A stretch of 64,000 nt of DNA from Novosphingobium sp. PhB57 (GTDB lineage: Bacteria; Pseudomonadota; Alphaproteobacteria; Sphingomonadales; Sphingomonadaceae), in assembly GCF_004342985.1 (NCBI RefSeq), contig NZ_SMBO01000001.1:1116001-1180000 (forward strand). Direction: 5' to 3'. Shown here in pieces: positions 28,784 through 38,332 of this stretch; position 1 is the stretch's first letter; each line of letters opens with the position of its first letter. A program made the translations under genes and the position numbers. The notes beneath the pieces were generated by a model. It was not told where the DNA came from, did not search any database, and saw only the letters and a program-made list of their open reading frames with translations.

Positions 28784-29809
28784 TCAGCCCTTCTTGAGGT
28801 GACGGCGGCCCAGCAGTTCTGCGATCTGCACCGCGTTGAGCGCCGCGCCCTTGCGCAAGTTGTCGGAGACACACCACAGCGCCAGGCCGTTGTCCACGGT
28901 CGAGTCCTCGCGAACGCGGCTGATGTAGGTGGCGCCATCGCCCACGGCTTCCACCGGGGTGACGTATCCGCCGTCCTCGCGCTTGTCGACGAGCATCACG
29001 CCCGGCGCTTCACGCAGGATGTCCTGGGCTTCGATCGCCGAGATTTCTTCCTCGAACTCGATGTTGAGCGATTCCGAGTGGCCCACGAAGACCGGCACGC
29101 GCACGCAGGTGGCCTGAACCTTGATCTTGGGATCGAGGATCTTCTTGGTTTCCACGACCATCTTCCATTCTTCCTTGGTCGAACCATCGTCCAGGAAAAC
29201 GTCGATGTGCGGGATCACGTTGAAGGCGATCTGCTTGGTGAACTTCTTCGCCTCGACCTGGTCGCCCACGAAGATTGCGCGGCTCTGCTCGAACAGCTCG
29301 TCCATGCCTTCCTTGCCCGCGCCGGAAACCGACTGGTAGGTCGAGACGATGACGCGCTTGATCTTCGCCTTGTCGTGCAGCGGCTTCAGCGCCACCACCA
29401 TCTGCGCGGTCGAGCAGTTGGGGTTGGCGATGATGTTGCGCGCCTTGTAGCCGTCGATCGCGTCCGGGTTCACTTCCGGCACCACCAACGGAATGTCCGG
29501 CTCCATGCGGTAAAGCGACGAGTTGTCGATCACGACGCAGCCCTGCGCGGCAGCGCGCGGGGCGTGGATCGCGGTCGGGCCGGATCCGGCGGCGAAGAGA
29601 GCGATGTCCCAGCCGGTGAAATCGAAATGCTCGATGTTCTTTACTTTGAGCATTTTGCCGGTTTCGCCGAATTCAATCTCGGTCCCGGTCGAACGCGACG
29701 AAGCCACCGCTGCGATTTCGTCGCAGGGGAATTCGCGCTCGGCGAGGATGTTGAGCATTTCGCGGCCGACATTTCCGGTCGCGCCGACGACGGCAACCCG
29801 GTAACCCAT
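28784..29809 (-). CDS. asd: aspartate-semialdehyde dehydrogenase
   Basis: Makes aspartate semialdehyde from aspartyl phosphate with NADPH, at the branch to lysine/diaminopimelate, threonine and methionine. 341 residues. GATGNVGREML is at 9-19 (cofactor loop), the catalytic cysteine is in NPNCST (Cys132), and STYQSVSGAGKEGMDEL and GHSESLNIEFEE follow. AGGA lies 7 bases before ATG 29809. Terminators stand on both sides, so it is a single-gene unit. Confidence 0.96.
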   Translation of the reverse strand: MGYRVAVVGATGNVGREMLNILAEREFPCDEIAAVASSRSTGTEIEFGETGKMLKVKNIEHFDFTGWDIALFAAGSGPTAIHAPRAAAQGCVVIDNSSLYRMEPDIPLVVPEVNPDAIDGYKARNIIANPNCSTAQMVVALKPLHDKAKIKRVIVSTYQSVSGAGKEGMDELFEQSRAIFVGDQVEAKKFTKQIAFNVIPHIDVFLDDGSTKEEWKMVVETKKILDPKIKVQATCVRVPVFVGHSESLNIEFEEEISAIEAQDILREAPGVMLVDKREDGGYVTPVEAVGDGATYISRVREDSTVDNGLALWCVSDNLRKGAALNAVQIAELLGRRHLKKG

Positions 29810-29946
29810 TTCAAGATCCTTCTAGCAAAATCCTGCGGCAAGGTGCGCGGCAGGAACGGGGGCCGTTACAGGGTGACTACGCTCCTGACAAGCGCCGTCA
29901 CGCAAAAGACTTTCTTTCAGGCCCATCTGTTTAACCGAAAATTACC

Positions 29947-29984
29947 GCGGGACACCCTCTTCAGACATGAAAAGGATGTCCCGC
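29947..29984 (-). terminator. hairpin terminator of lon
   Basis: On the minus strand GCGGGACA and TGTCCCGC enclose a second stem CCTTTTC / GAAGAGG with a 6-base loop, together about 15 bp with a one-base mismatch. It begins 7 bases after the lon stop and is followed by GGTAATTTTC. Confidence 0.75.
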
Positions 29985-29990
29985 AGCCTA

Positions 29991-32399
29991 TCAGTGCGCG
30001 GTGGCAGACGGCGCCGGCGTTTGCGAAGGCGCTGCTGCCAGTTCGTCCGCCTCGGTCCACTCGATGGCCTCGAGCGGCTCGGTCAGCGCCCGGGCGAGCA
30101 CTTCGTCGACATGCGCGACCGGAATGATATCCAGCCCCTGTTTCACGTTCTCAGGGATCTCCGCCAGGTCCTTGCGGTTTTCCTCCGGGATCAGCACCGT
30201 GGTGATACCGCCGCGCAGAGCGGCCAGGAGCTTTTCCTTGAGCCCGCCGATCGGCAGCACACGCCCGCGCAAAGTGACCTCGCCGGTCATGGCGACGTCC
30301 TTGCGAACCGGCACGCCGCTGAGCGTCGAGACGATCGAGGTCACCATGCCGATACCGGCCGAGGGACCATCCTTGGGCACCGCGCCTTCGGGCAGGTGGA
30401 TGTGGATGTCCTTCTTCTGGATCGTCGAAGGCTTGATGCCGTAAGCGGGCGAGCGCGCCTTCACGAAGCTGAAGGCGGCCTGGATCGACTCGCTCATCAC
30501 GTCGCCGAGCTTGCCGGTTGCCTTGATCTGGCCCTTGCCGGGCACGGTCACGCTTTCGATGGTCAGCAGTTCGCCGCCCACCTCGGTCCAGGCAAGGCCG
30601 GTGACGGCGCCCACCTGATGCTCTTCCTCGCCCACGCCGTGGCGGAACTTGCGCACGCCCGCGAAGTCGGAGAGGTTTTCCGGCGTGATCGTGACTTCGC
30701 TCGCCTTGCCTTCCAGGATCTGGCGCAGCGACTTGCGCGCCAGCTTGGCGATCTCGCGCTCCAGCGTGCGGACGCCCGCCTCGCGGGTGTAGTAGCGGAT
30801 CAGGTCGCGCAGGCCTTCCTGGGTCAGCGTGAACTCACCCTTCTTCAGCCCATGCGCCTCGACCTGCTTGCGCACGAGGTGGCGCTCGGCGATCTCGACC
30901 TTCTCGTCCTCGGTATAGCCTTCGAGGCGGATGATCTCCATGCGGTCGAGCAGCGGCTGCGGCAGGTTCAGGCTGTTCGCGGTGCAGACGAACATCACGT
31001 CCGAAAGGTCGATGTCCAGTTCCAGGTAGTGGTCCTGGAACTTCGAGTTCTGCTCCGGATCCAGCACTTCGAGCAGCGCCGAGGCGGGATCGCCGCGGAA
31101 ATCCTGGCCCAGCTTGTCGATCTCGTCGAGCAGGAACAGCGGGTTCGACTTGCCGGCCTTCTTGAGGTTGGTGACGATCTTGCCCGGCAGCGAGCCGATG
31201 TACGTGCGACGGTGTCCCCGAATTTCGGCTTCGTCGCGCACGCCGCCCAGCGACTGGCGGATGAATTCGCGGCCGGTCGCCTTGGCGATCGACTTGCCCA
31301 GCGAGGTCTTGCCGACACCCGGCGGGCCGACGAGGCAGAGGATCGGGCCCTTCAGCTTATTGGTACGCGCCTGCACGGCCAGGTACTCGACGATGCGATC
31401 CTTGACCTTGTCCAGCGCGTAGTGATCGGCGTCGAGGATTTCCTGCGCAGAGGAAATGTCGCGCTTCAGCTTGCTCTTCTTGCCCCAGGGCAGGCCCAGG
31501 AGCACGTCGAGGTAATTGCGGATGACCGTGGCTTCGGCGCTCATCGGCTGCATCGAGCGCAGCTTCTTCAGCTCGCCCGTGGCCTTTTCACGCGCTTCCT
31601 TCGAGAGACGCGTGCTTTCGATGCGCTCCTGAAGCTCCTGAAGTTCGTTCGCTTCCTCGCCGTCGCCGCCGCCGAGTTCCGACTGGATCGCCTTCAGCTG
31701 CTCGTTGAGGTAATATTCGCGCTGGGTCTTTTCCATTTGCCGCTTCACGCGGCCACGGATCTTGCGCTCGACCTGCAGGACGCCGAGTTCGCCTTCCATG
31801 AAGGAGAAGACCATTTCCAGGCGCTTGAGCGGGTCCGGCTCGGACAGCACGGCCTGCTTGTCGCCCACTTTGGCGGAAAGCTGCGCGGCGATGGTGTCGG
31901 CCAGCTTGGCCGCGTCCTCGATGTCGCCGAGCTGGTCACCGGCATCCTGCGAGAGCTTCTTGTTGAGCTTCGCATATTCGCCGAACTGCTCGACCACCGA
32001 ACGCATCATCGCGGCGGTTTCGGTGCCGTCGGCCTCGACTTGCTCCACGCGCTCGACTTGCGCGACCAGCATCTCGCCCTCGGCGGACTGCTCGGAGCGC
32101 AGCGTTTCCAGCTTCGCGCGTTCCTGTCCTTCGACGAGGACGCGCACGGTGCCGTCCGGCAGCTTGAGCAGCTGGAGGACGCTGGCGATCACGCCGGTGT
32201 CGTAAAGATCGTCGCGGTCGGGATCGTCGCAACCGGGATCGAGCTGCGCGAGGAGGAAGATATCCTTTTCACCCGCCATCGCCGCTTCGAGCGCGGCCAC
32301 CGATTTCTCGCGTCCGACGAAAAGCGGCACGACCATGCCGGGGAACACGACGATGTCGCGCAAGGGAAGCAGGGGAAGCAGGTTCAAGGTCATATCCAT
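29991..32399 (-). CDS. lon: ATP-dependent protease Lon
   Basis: Cytoplasmic AAA+ serine protease that removes misfolded and regulatory proteins. About 802 residues. The N-terminal substrate domain begins [23 protein letters not shown]. The ATPase has [15 protein letters not shown] and LLDEIDKLG. The protease domain has the catalytic serine in [11 protein letters not shown] and the lysine in [13 protein letters not shown]. The start is MDMTLN at 32399 or MTLN at 32393. The tail is Ala/Pro/Thr-rich. In the 287-base gap upstream a cgtcaa/aatata pair on the minus strand has a 20-base spacing, too long for a confident promoter. Confidence 0.96.
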   Translation of the reverse strand: MDMTLNLLPLLPLRDIVVFPGMVVPLFVGREKSVAALEAAMAGEKDIFLLAQLDPGCDDPDRDDLYDTGVIASVLQLLKLPDGTVRVLVEGQERAKLETLRSEQSAEGEMLVAQVERVEQVEADGTETAAMMRSVVEQFGEYAKLNKKLSQDAGDQLGDIEDAAKLADTIAAQLSAKVGDKQAVLSEPDPLKRLEMVFSFMEGELGVLQVERKIRGRVKRQMEKTQREYYLNEQLKAIQSELGGGDGEEANELQELQERIESTRLSKEAREKATGELKKLRSMQPMSAEATVIRNYLDVLLGLPWGKKSKLKRDISSAQEILDADHYALDKVKDRIVEYLAVQARTNKLKGPILCLVGPPGVGKTSLGKSIAKATGREFIRQSLGGVRDEAEIRGHRRTYIGSLPGKIVTNLKKAGKSNPLFLLDEIDKLGQDFRGDPASALLEVLDPEQNSKFQDHYLELDIDLSDVMFVCTANSLNLPQPLLDRMEIIRLEGYTEDEKVEIAERHLVRKQVEAHGLKKGEFTLTQEGLRDLIRYYTREAGVRTLEREIAKLARKSLRQILEGKASEVTITPENLSDFAGVRKFRHGVGEEEHQVGAVTGLAWTEVGGELLTIESVTVPGKGQIKATGKLGDVMSESIQAAFSFVKARSPAYGIKPSTIQKKDIHIHLPEGAVPKDGPSAGIGMVTSIVSTLSGVPVRKDVAMTGEVTLRGRVLPIGGLKEKLLAALRGGITTVLIPEENRKDLAEIPENVKQGLDIIPVAHVDEVLARALTEPLEAIEWTEADELAAAPSQTPAPSATAH

Positions 32400-32686
32400 T
32401 TCAACACACACGCGGGTAGGCTGTGAGCCCCCCGGCCTTCGCGGGACGATATGGGGTCTCTGGCGCCTCACGCAATGGGATTGACGCCGAAAGACTGTGG
32501 AAGCGCTAACCGCACCACTTCACCCTTCCCCTAGATCCCGGTTCATAGAAAACACCGGGCCCCTGATCCAATATAGCGCGATTCAGCCGGAGTTTCGTCA
32601 ACCCTGGTGGAAATCGCGGTTCCTGCGCCTGCGCCCGTTCGCCTGTGACGGCGTGGACCAGCGGGCGCAGGAAGGCATAGCATGGA

Positions 32687-33022
32687 TCAGAACGGCATCT
32701 TGAAGCCGGGCGGCAGGCCCATGCCCTGCTGGGCCTTGGCCAGTTCCTCGCCGGCGACCGAGTCCGCCTTGACGCGCGCGTCATTGTAGGCAGCGGCGAT
32801 CAGGTCTTCGAGGATCTGCTTTTCGCCCGGCTGCATCAGGCTGTCGTCGATCGACACGCCGATCACGCGGCCCTTGGCCGAGCAGCGGATCTTGACCAGT
32901 CCGCCGCCCGAAAGTCCTTCGACTTCCATCGCGTCCAGCTTGGTCTGCGCTTCGTCCATCTGCTTCTGGATGGTCTCGGCCGCCTGCTGGGCCGCCTTGA
33001 GCATCTCTTCCATCGACTTCAT
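32687..33022 (-). CDS. ybaB: YbaB/EbfC nucleoid-associated protein
   Basis: Small dimeric DNA-binding protein of 111 residues: KSMEEMLKAAQQAAETIQKQMDEAQ, then VEGLSGGGLVKIRCSAKGRVIGVSIDDSL and a C-terminal GLPPGFKMPF, all family-typical. ATG 33022 has GGAG 9 bases upstream and begins one base after the dnaX stop (TGA-A-ATG), so translation is coupled. The dnaX-ybaB order is widely conserved; recR, often third, is not here. Confidence 0.93.
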   Translation of the reverse strand: MKSMEEMLKAAQQAAETIQKQMDEAQTKLDAMEVEGLSGGGLVKIRCSAKGRVIGVSIDDSLMQPGEKQILEDLIAAAYNDARVKADSVAGEELAKAQQGMGLPPGFKMPF

Positions 33023-33023
33023 T

Positions 33024-34994
33024 TCAATGTCTCCAGTTCCGTCCGCCGCCGCCAACGGCAATCGGACGATCATCTTCGATAACTTCGGCTTGCGGGAAAG
33101 CGGCCTTGGTGGCCAGGATCAACGGATGCCGGTTCACGGCATCGCTTTCCGCGTTCTTCTTCGCCTCGGCCTGCTCCACCAGGGTGGGCGCGCCCTGCTC
33201 GCCGACCTTGTAGACCTCCCAGCGCTCGCCGGTGGCCTTGGTCAGGCAGGCGCGCAGGATGCCGGTGATGTCTTCGCTGAAGCCGGGCGGCTGCGAGAAG
33301 CGCAGCAGGCTGGCGCCCAGCTCGACCACCCGCACCTGCATGCGCATGGTATTGGCGCTGGAAAGCTCGCCCATATGCTCGACATCGTCGATCAGCTCTT
33401 CCCAGCGGCGCGCGATCATCTCAACACTGGGCGCCGGGGCAGGCGCGGCCGGGACGGGAGCAGCCTGTGTCATGCCCTCGCCGCCAGCGCCGCCCGTTTC
33501 CGGCGCACCGGAAGCGACAGGCATCGGCGCGGCAGCGGGAGCCCGCGCGGCCAGCTCTTCCAGCTTCTTCACCAGCGAGCCCGGGTCTGGCATGTCCGAG
33601 GCATGCAGGATCCGCAGCAGCGCCATTTGCGCGGCGACCAGCGGATCGGGCGCGGATTTCACTTCCTCGTGCCCCTTGAGCAGGAGCTGCCAGATGCGAT
33701 GGACCTGCCCGGCCTTGAGCGACTTCGCCCAGCCTTCGATCGCCTCGCGCTCTTCCGCGGAATGGGCATCGTGCGCGCCGCCGGCGACTTGCGCCACGGC
33801 GATGCGGTGAACCAGGGTCATCAGCCCGCGCATGATCGCGATCGGCTCGACGCCCAGCGAGAACTGGCGCGCCACGAGTTCGAGCAGTTCGCCGCCCTGG
33901 CCGTCGAGAATCGCGGTGACGAGGCCGCGCTGCACGCTCTTGTCCGAAAGGCCGAGCATGTCGCGCACCTTCTCGGCCAGGACCTGCCCCTCGCCATCGA
34001 GATCGGCATGGGCGATGGCCTGGTCGAGGATCGAGAGCCCGTCGCGCACCGAACCTTCGGCGGCGGCGGCGACCATGGCCAGCGCCTCGTCCTCGGCTTC
34101 CACGCCCTCCAGGCCGCAGACCCGGGCGAAATGCGCGGCCAGCATCGGCGCCGGGATACGGCGCAAGTCGAAGCGCTGGCAGCGGGACAGCACCGTGACC
34201 GGCAGCTTGTCCACTTCGGTGGTCGCGAAAAGGAACTTCACATGGGCCGGCGGTTCCTCAAGCGTCTTCAGCAAGGCATTGAAAGCGTTGCGGGAAAGCA
34301 TGTGGACTTCGTCGATGATGTAGATTTTGTAGCGCGCCGAAACCGCGGCATAGCGCACGGCCTCGATGATCTCGCGAACGTCGTCGACGCCCGTGTGCGA
34401 GGCGGCATCCATCTCGATCACGTCGATATGGCGACCCTCGGCAATCGCCAGGCAAGGCTCGCACTGGCCGCAGGGATCGATGGTCGGGCCGCCCTGCCCG
34501 TCCGGGCCGATGCAGTTGAGCGCCTTTGCGATCAGCCGCGCGGTGGATGTCTTGCCCACCCCGCGCACGCCGGTCATCAGGAAGGCATGGGCCAGCCGGT
34601 CGCGCTTGATGGCGTTGGCCAGGGTCTGGACCATGGCTTCCTGACCGATCAGCTCGGCGAAAGTCTGCGGACGATACTTGCGCGCCAGCACCCGGTAGGG
34701 CTGCGCCGGAGCGGCCGCGGGCTTGCCGGATTCAGGCTTGGCCGGTTCCGCTTGGACCGGTTCGGCCTGGGCCGGCTCGGCCTTGGCGACAGGCTTGGAC
34801 ACCGCAGCCTCGGGCTTCGCTTCCGCCGGGGCCGGCGTCGATGCGACAGGCGCGGCATCGGGCGCGGATTCGGGCTCGCCGAACATCGACGCCTGACCGG
34901 CCTGTTCCAGCTCGGCCTGGGTCGGTGCGGGCGCCTCCTCCTCCTTGTCGTCCCAAGGGGGGGTATCGCCGAACATGTCGCGTGAATCGTCCAT
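33024..34994 (-). CDS. dnaX: DNA polymerase III subunit gamma/tau
   Basis: Clamp-loader ATPase of 656 residues. The AAA+ core starts YRVLARKYRPQTFAELIGQ at about residue 102, with GVRGVGKTSTARLIA (Walker A), zinc cysteines CGQCEPC and IIDEVHMLS. The C-terminal tau-like part contains RWEELIDDVEH. Unusually, about 100 residues rich in Pro, Ala and Glu precede the core, with AEPAQAEPVQAEPAK-type repeats. The start MDDSRDMFGDTPPWDD at 34994 is the only plausible one and its opening looks conserved, so the extension appears real. No obvious slippery heptamer for a gamma frameshift product was seen. Confidence 0.95.
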   Translation of the reverse strand: MDDSRDMFGDTPPWDDKEEEAPAPTQAELEQAGQASMFGEPESAPDAAPVASTPAPAEAKPEAAVSKPVAKAEPAQAEPVQAEPAKPESGKPAAAPAQPYRVLARKYRPQTFAELIGQEAMVQTLANAIKRDRLAHAFLMTGVRGVGKTSTARLIAKALNCIGPDGQGGPTIDPCGQCEPCLAIAEGRHIDVIEMDAASHTGVDDVREIIEAVRYAAVSARYKIYIIDEVHMLSRNAFNALLKTLEEPPAHVKFLFATTEVDKLPVTVLSRCQRFDLRRIPAPMLAAHFARVCGLEGVEAEDEALAMVAAAAEGSVRDGLSILDQAIAHADLDGEGQVLAEKVRDMLGLSDKSVQRGLVTAILDGQGGELLELVARQFSLGVEPIAIMRGLMTLVHRIAVAQVAGGAHDAHSAEEREAIEGWAKSLKAGQVHRIWQLLLKGHEEVKSAPDPLVAAQMALLRILHASDMPDPGSLVKKLEELAARAPAAAPMPVASGAPETGGAGGEGMTQAAPVPAAPAPAPSVEMIARRWEELIDDVEHMGELSSANTMRMQVRVVELGASLLRFSQPPGFSEDITGILRACLTKATGERWEVYKVGEQGAPTLVEQAEAKKNAESDAVNRHPLILATKAAFPQAEVIEDDRPIAVGGGGRNWRH

Positions 34995-35128
34995 CCCGCG
35001 TAAACTAGGGACTGGGGACCGGAATGTCAGGGGAAAAGCAATTTGCTCCACAGCCCAGAGCCGAATGCCCCAACCGAAGCGCTGGGCATCGGCGGGTCCG
35101 GCAATCATGTTGCATGATGTGGGCTGAA

Positions 35129-35215
35129 GGAGCCGGGCGACCCGCCGCTATCCGTTGTGGCTGCTTCCTTCCGGACCTGACCAGGTTGGCGAACGCAAAC
35201 GTCCACCCGACTCCC
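35129..35215 (-). ncRNA. ffs: signal recognition particle RNA, small bacterial type
   Basis: RNA partner of Ffh in co-translational targeting. The minus strand carries the invariant apical domain GGTCAGGTCCGGAAGGAAGC. An outer helix GGAGTCGGGTGG pairs with the 3' CCTCGGCCCGCT read backwards, setting the approximate ends. Length near 87-95 bases is right for the 4.5S type. It lies just upstream of dnaX on the same strand, a common bacterial position. Ends are approximate. Confidence 0.93.
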
Positions 35216-35330
35216 GGGCGGCCATATGGAGAGGCGCGCCCTGTTTGTCCAGCCCGGATTGTCGGGCTTTTCAACAGGGGCTTCGTGCGGACCATGACGG
35301 CGGCGAGCCGTGCCGACGCCATAACGGCAG

Positions 35331-35363
35331 CGGCCCGCGTATCCTTGCCGGAAACGCGGGCCG
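35331..35363 (-). terminator. inverted repeat downstream of the NDUFS4-like gene
   Basis: Perfect 10-bp stem cggcccgcgt / acgcgggccg with a 13-base loop, 35 bases past the stop. No T-run on the minus strand, so terminator function is inferred from position. Confidence 0.45.
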
Positions 35364-35397
35364 ATTTGCTCAGAAACGTGCGCCGCAGCGCAGCGGA

Positions 35398-35676
35398 TCA
35401 GCGGAAGTTGTCAGCGTAAGCCTGGATCTTGAGGCGGCGCGGCGGGGTGCTGTGCACTTCGGCGTCGATACCGTAGCGCGCGGCATAGGCCTTGGCCTCT
35501 TCCAGGTCCGGGAACCTCAGCGTGACCTGCTGCTGCATGTCGCCGGAACCGGCCCACCCCATCAGGGGATCGGGCTTCTTCGCTTCGGAAGGGGCGAACT
35601 CGAGGACCCACTGGTCCAGCAGTGCCTTGCCGGACTGCATGGCGTTCTTCGGGCGCTGATAGATGCGTGCACTCAT
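35398..35676 (-). CDS. complex I accessory subunit, NDUFS4-like
   Basis: A 92-residue protein of the 'ETC complex I subunit conserved region' family, the bacterial equivalent of mitochondrial NDUFS4, which binds the peripheral arm of NADH:quinone oxidoreductase. ARIYQRPKNAMQSGKALLDQWVLEF and MGWAGSGDMQQQVTLRFPDLEEAKAYAARYGI are the conserved parts. It is soluble and has no signal. The main nuo operon is not in the window. It lies 45 bases after hrpB on the same strand, possibly co-transcribed. Confidence 0.9.
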   Translation of the reverse strand: MSARIYQRPKNAMQSGKALLDQWVLEFAPSEAKKPDPLMGWAGSGDMQQQVTLRFPDLEEAKAYAARYGIDAEVHSTPPRRLKIQAYADNFR

Positions 35677-35721
35677 GGCCGAGCGCTTTGCCTCCGAATC
35701 AGGGAGAGAATCAAGCGCAAA

Positions 35722-38190
35722 TCACGTCTTCCCGGATGCTTCTCCTTTTGACCTCTCGAATGCGTTGCGCGTCTTGAGGCTGGGATCCTCGGTCCAGGGC
35801 GCGTCGGGCCAGCGATGTCGGGGATATCGCCCCTTCATATCGCGCTGCACATCGCGCCAGGATCCGCGCCAGAATCCCGGCAAATCGCGGGTTGTCTGGA
35901 TCGGACGGCCGGCAGGGGACGTCAGCTTGAGAAGGAGCGGCTGAGGCGGCTGGCCAAACGTGGGATGGCGGTCGAGGCCGAACAGGGCCTGAACCCGCAC
36001 TTCCACGCTTGGCCCGCCCTCGTCCTCGTAATCGATGGCATGCGTGCTTCCCGCCGGACTGCGGAACTCGGGCGGAGCCAGCTTCTCCAACGCTTGCTGG
36101 TCGTCCCAGGCCAGGCGATTGCGCAGCGATTCGGCCAGAGCGCCCTTGTCGATCGCATCGAGCCGCCGCCCGAGCAGCGGCCCCAGCCATGCGTCGAGAT
36201 CGGCCAGCAGGGCCTGCTCGGAAAGCGCCGCGATCCCCGCGTAGCGCGCCCGCCGCAGCAGCGAGAGCGTGCCCTTGCCGAAAGGCACGAGGTCGAGCCC
36301 CTTCTCCTGCACCCGTTCGAGCAAGAACGCGGCGATGGCCACCGGATCGGGCGCCGGATCGGGGCCACTGGCCAGCGTGATCGCGCCCAGCCGCCGTTCG
36401 AGCCGCGCTTCCACACGCCCCTCGGCCTCGTTCCAGCGCAGGACGGAGCGGCGCTCGATCCGGTCGGACAGGCCCTGCTCCACGTCCGTCGTCTCCAGCG
36501 ACGCGCCGGACAGGATCCGCGCGCCTTTGGCCTGGCCCTGGGCGTCGCCGATCACCAGCCATTCGCGCGAGGCCAGCGGCGAGGCCGGGTCGAGCACGTA
36601 GCCCCTGCCCCCGGCGGAGAGCCAGTTCTCACCACTCGTATCGCGGCGGCGCGCGACCATGTCCGGCCGCCCCAGCGCCAGCAGAACGCCGGGAGGCACG
36701 TCCTGCCTGTCGTCCTCCCCCGCGATCAGCGCGCGGGCCCGGCGCGCCCAGCCCGCCGCAAGCTTGCGAGACGCTTCCGCCCGCGGCGAGCGATCGCCAT
36801 CCCAGCGCGAGAGGCGCTGCGCCAGATCCTCGCTGCGGCCACCCAGCCCACGCTCCTGCAGCAGCAGGGCGAGCCGGGCCGCGACGGGGGCGGCGCCGCA
36901 CTCGGCGGCATGAAGGATCATCGCCGCCTGCGCGGGGTCCATGGGCAGTGCCGCAACCTTGCGGCCGAAAGCCGTGATCCGGTCGTCTCCGTCCAGCGCG
37001 CCAAGGGCGGCCAGTTGCCGCCGCGCGGCATCCAGAGCGGGCGGCGGCGGCGGATCGAGCCAGGCCATCGCCGCCGGATCGCCGGCACCCCATTGGGCCA
37101 GCGACAGGGTCAGCGGCGCCAGGTCGCTGGTGAGCATCTCCGGCGGGTCGAATTCGGGACGCCCGGGATGCGCCGCCTCTTCCCACAGCCGGTAGGCCGT
37201 GCCCGGCCCCTGCCGCGCCGCGCGGCCCGCGCGCTGGGCAGCCGAGGCGCGACTCGCGCGGTGAGTCGCCAGCCGGGTGACACCGGCGGCCTTGTCGAAT
37301 TCAGCCCGGCGCGACAGGCCGCTGTCGACGACAACGGAAACGCCCTCGAGCGTCAGCGAAGTCTCTGCAATCGCCGTGGAAAGCACGATCCGGCGGCGTC
37401 CCTGCGAATCGCGGCGGATCGCCGCGCGCTGGGCCGCCGGCTCGCATTGGCCATGCAGAGGCAGGACCAGCGCGGCCGGCAGGCGTTCTGCCAGCCGCTC
37501 CGCCACCCGGTCGATGTCCCGCACGCCGGGGAGGAAGGCAAGAATGTCCCCCTCCTGCTCGCGCCATGCGGTGAGCACGGCGGACGTCATGGCATCCTCG
37601 ATCCGCTGGTCGGGCGACCCGCCCAGCCAGCGGATCGCCAGCAGCCACGCCTTGCCCGCACTTTCGATCACCGGCGCATTCCCGCCCAGCAACCGTGAAA
37701 AACGCGCGCCGTCGATCGTCGCCGACATGACGACGATGCGCAGATCCTCGCGCAGGACCTGGCTCGATTCGATGGCAAGCGCGAGGCCGAGGTCGCTGTC
37801 GAGATGCCGCTCGTGGGCCTCGTCGAACAGCACCGCAGAGACGCCGGACAGCTCCGGATCGGATACGATGGTGGCCACGAAGATCGCCTCGGTCATGACC
37901 ACGACTCGCGTCCGGGCGGAGCGCTTCACATCGAGACGGGTGACGTAGCCGATCGTCTCCCCGGCCTTCTCGCCCAGTTGCTCGGCCATGCGCTCGGCCG
38001 CGGCACGGGCAGCCACGCGGCGCGGCGAAAGCAGGATCACCGTGCCCGTGCACCAGGGCTCCGCCAGCAGTGCCGGAGCCAGTGCGGTCGTCTTGCCGGC
38101 GCCCGGCGGCGCTATCAGCACAGCGTGAGGACCGTCACGCAATGCGGACAGGACTTCGGGCAATACGGCTTGGATGGGAAGGTCGCTCAC
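35722..38190 (-). CDS. hrpB: ATP-dependent helicase HrpB
   Basis: DEAH/RHA-type RNA helicase of 822 residues; the cellular role of HrpB is poorly known. Motifs in order: IAPPGAGKTT (Walker A), LLSPRRVAARAAAERMA, FDEAHERHLDSD (DEAH), VMSATIDGARF, LAFLPGVRDID, STAIAETSLTLEGV and RASAAQRAGRAAR (motif VI). The C-terminal HrpB-specific domain follows (LLLKLTSPAGRPIQTTRDLPGFWRGSW, then GRYPRHRWPDAPW). Start MSDLPIQAVLPEVLSAL fits the family. Confidence 0.95.
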   Translation of the reverse strand: MSDLPIQAVLPEVLSALRDGPHAVLIAPPGAGKTTALAPALLAEPWCTGTVILLSPRRVAARAAAERMAEQLGEKAGETIGYVTRLDVKRSARTRVVVMTEAIFVATIVSDPELSGVSAVLFDEAHERHLDSDLGLALAIESSQVLREDLRIVVMSATIDGARFSRLLGGNAPVIESAGKAWLLAIRWLGGSPDQRIEDAMTSAVLTAWREQEGDILAFLPGVRDIDRVAERLAERLPAALVLPLHGQCEPAAQRAAIRRDSQGRRRIVLSTAIAETSLTLEGVSVVVDSGLSRRAEFDKAAGVTRLATHRASRASAAQRAGRAARQGPGTAYRLWEEAAHPGRPEFDPPEMLTSDLAPLTLSLAQWGAGDPAAMAWLDPPPPPALDAARRQLAALGALDGDDRITAFGRKVAALPMDPAQAAMILHAAECGAAPVAARLALLLQERGLGGRSEDLAQRLSRWDGDRSPRAEASRKLAAGWARRARALIAGEDDRQDVPPGVLLALGRPDMVARRRDTSGENWLSAGGRGYVLDPASPLASREWLVIGDAQGQAKGARILSGASLETTDVEQGLSDRIERRSVLRWNEAEGRVEARLERRLGAITLASGPDPAPDPVAIAAFLLERVQEKGLDLVPFGKGTLSLLRRARYAGIAALSEQALLADLDAWLGPLLGRRLDAIDKGALAESLRNRLAWDDQQALEKLAPPEFRSPAGSTHAIDYEDEGGPSVEVRVQALFGLDRHPTFGQPPQPLLLKLTSPAGRPIQTTRDLPGFWRGSWRDVQRDMKGRYPRHRWPDAPWTEDPSLKTRNAFERSKGEASGKT

Positions 38191-38332
38191 GCACGACTCC
38201 TTAGTGCGCGGGGCGGGAGCGGGAAAGGCTCCAGCCTCGCTGGACCCGGATCCGAAACGGATGAAATTGTTGAAGACGTCTACTCTTCATCAAGGAATCA
38301 TACCTAAGCAAAACTCTCAGGAGTTCACGTTT

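Larger units (their letters stand above)
34995..35397 (-). other. gene-poor interval around the SRP RNA
   Basis: About 400 bases with no protein gene. It holds the SRP RNA (35129-35215), a small hairpin agcccg / cgggct at 35251-35268 followed on the plus strand by tttt, and the inverted repeat at 35331. Confidence 0.6.

Noticed and set aside
33024..34994. Programmed frameshift site in dnaX producing gamma
   Set aside because: No A-AAA-AAG-like slippery heptamer with a downstream stem was found by eye.
35251..35268. Hairpin agcccg / cgggct with T-run as a terminator
   Set aside because: It is oriented for plus-strand transcription, but no plus-strand gene leads into it.
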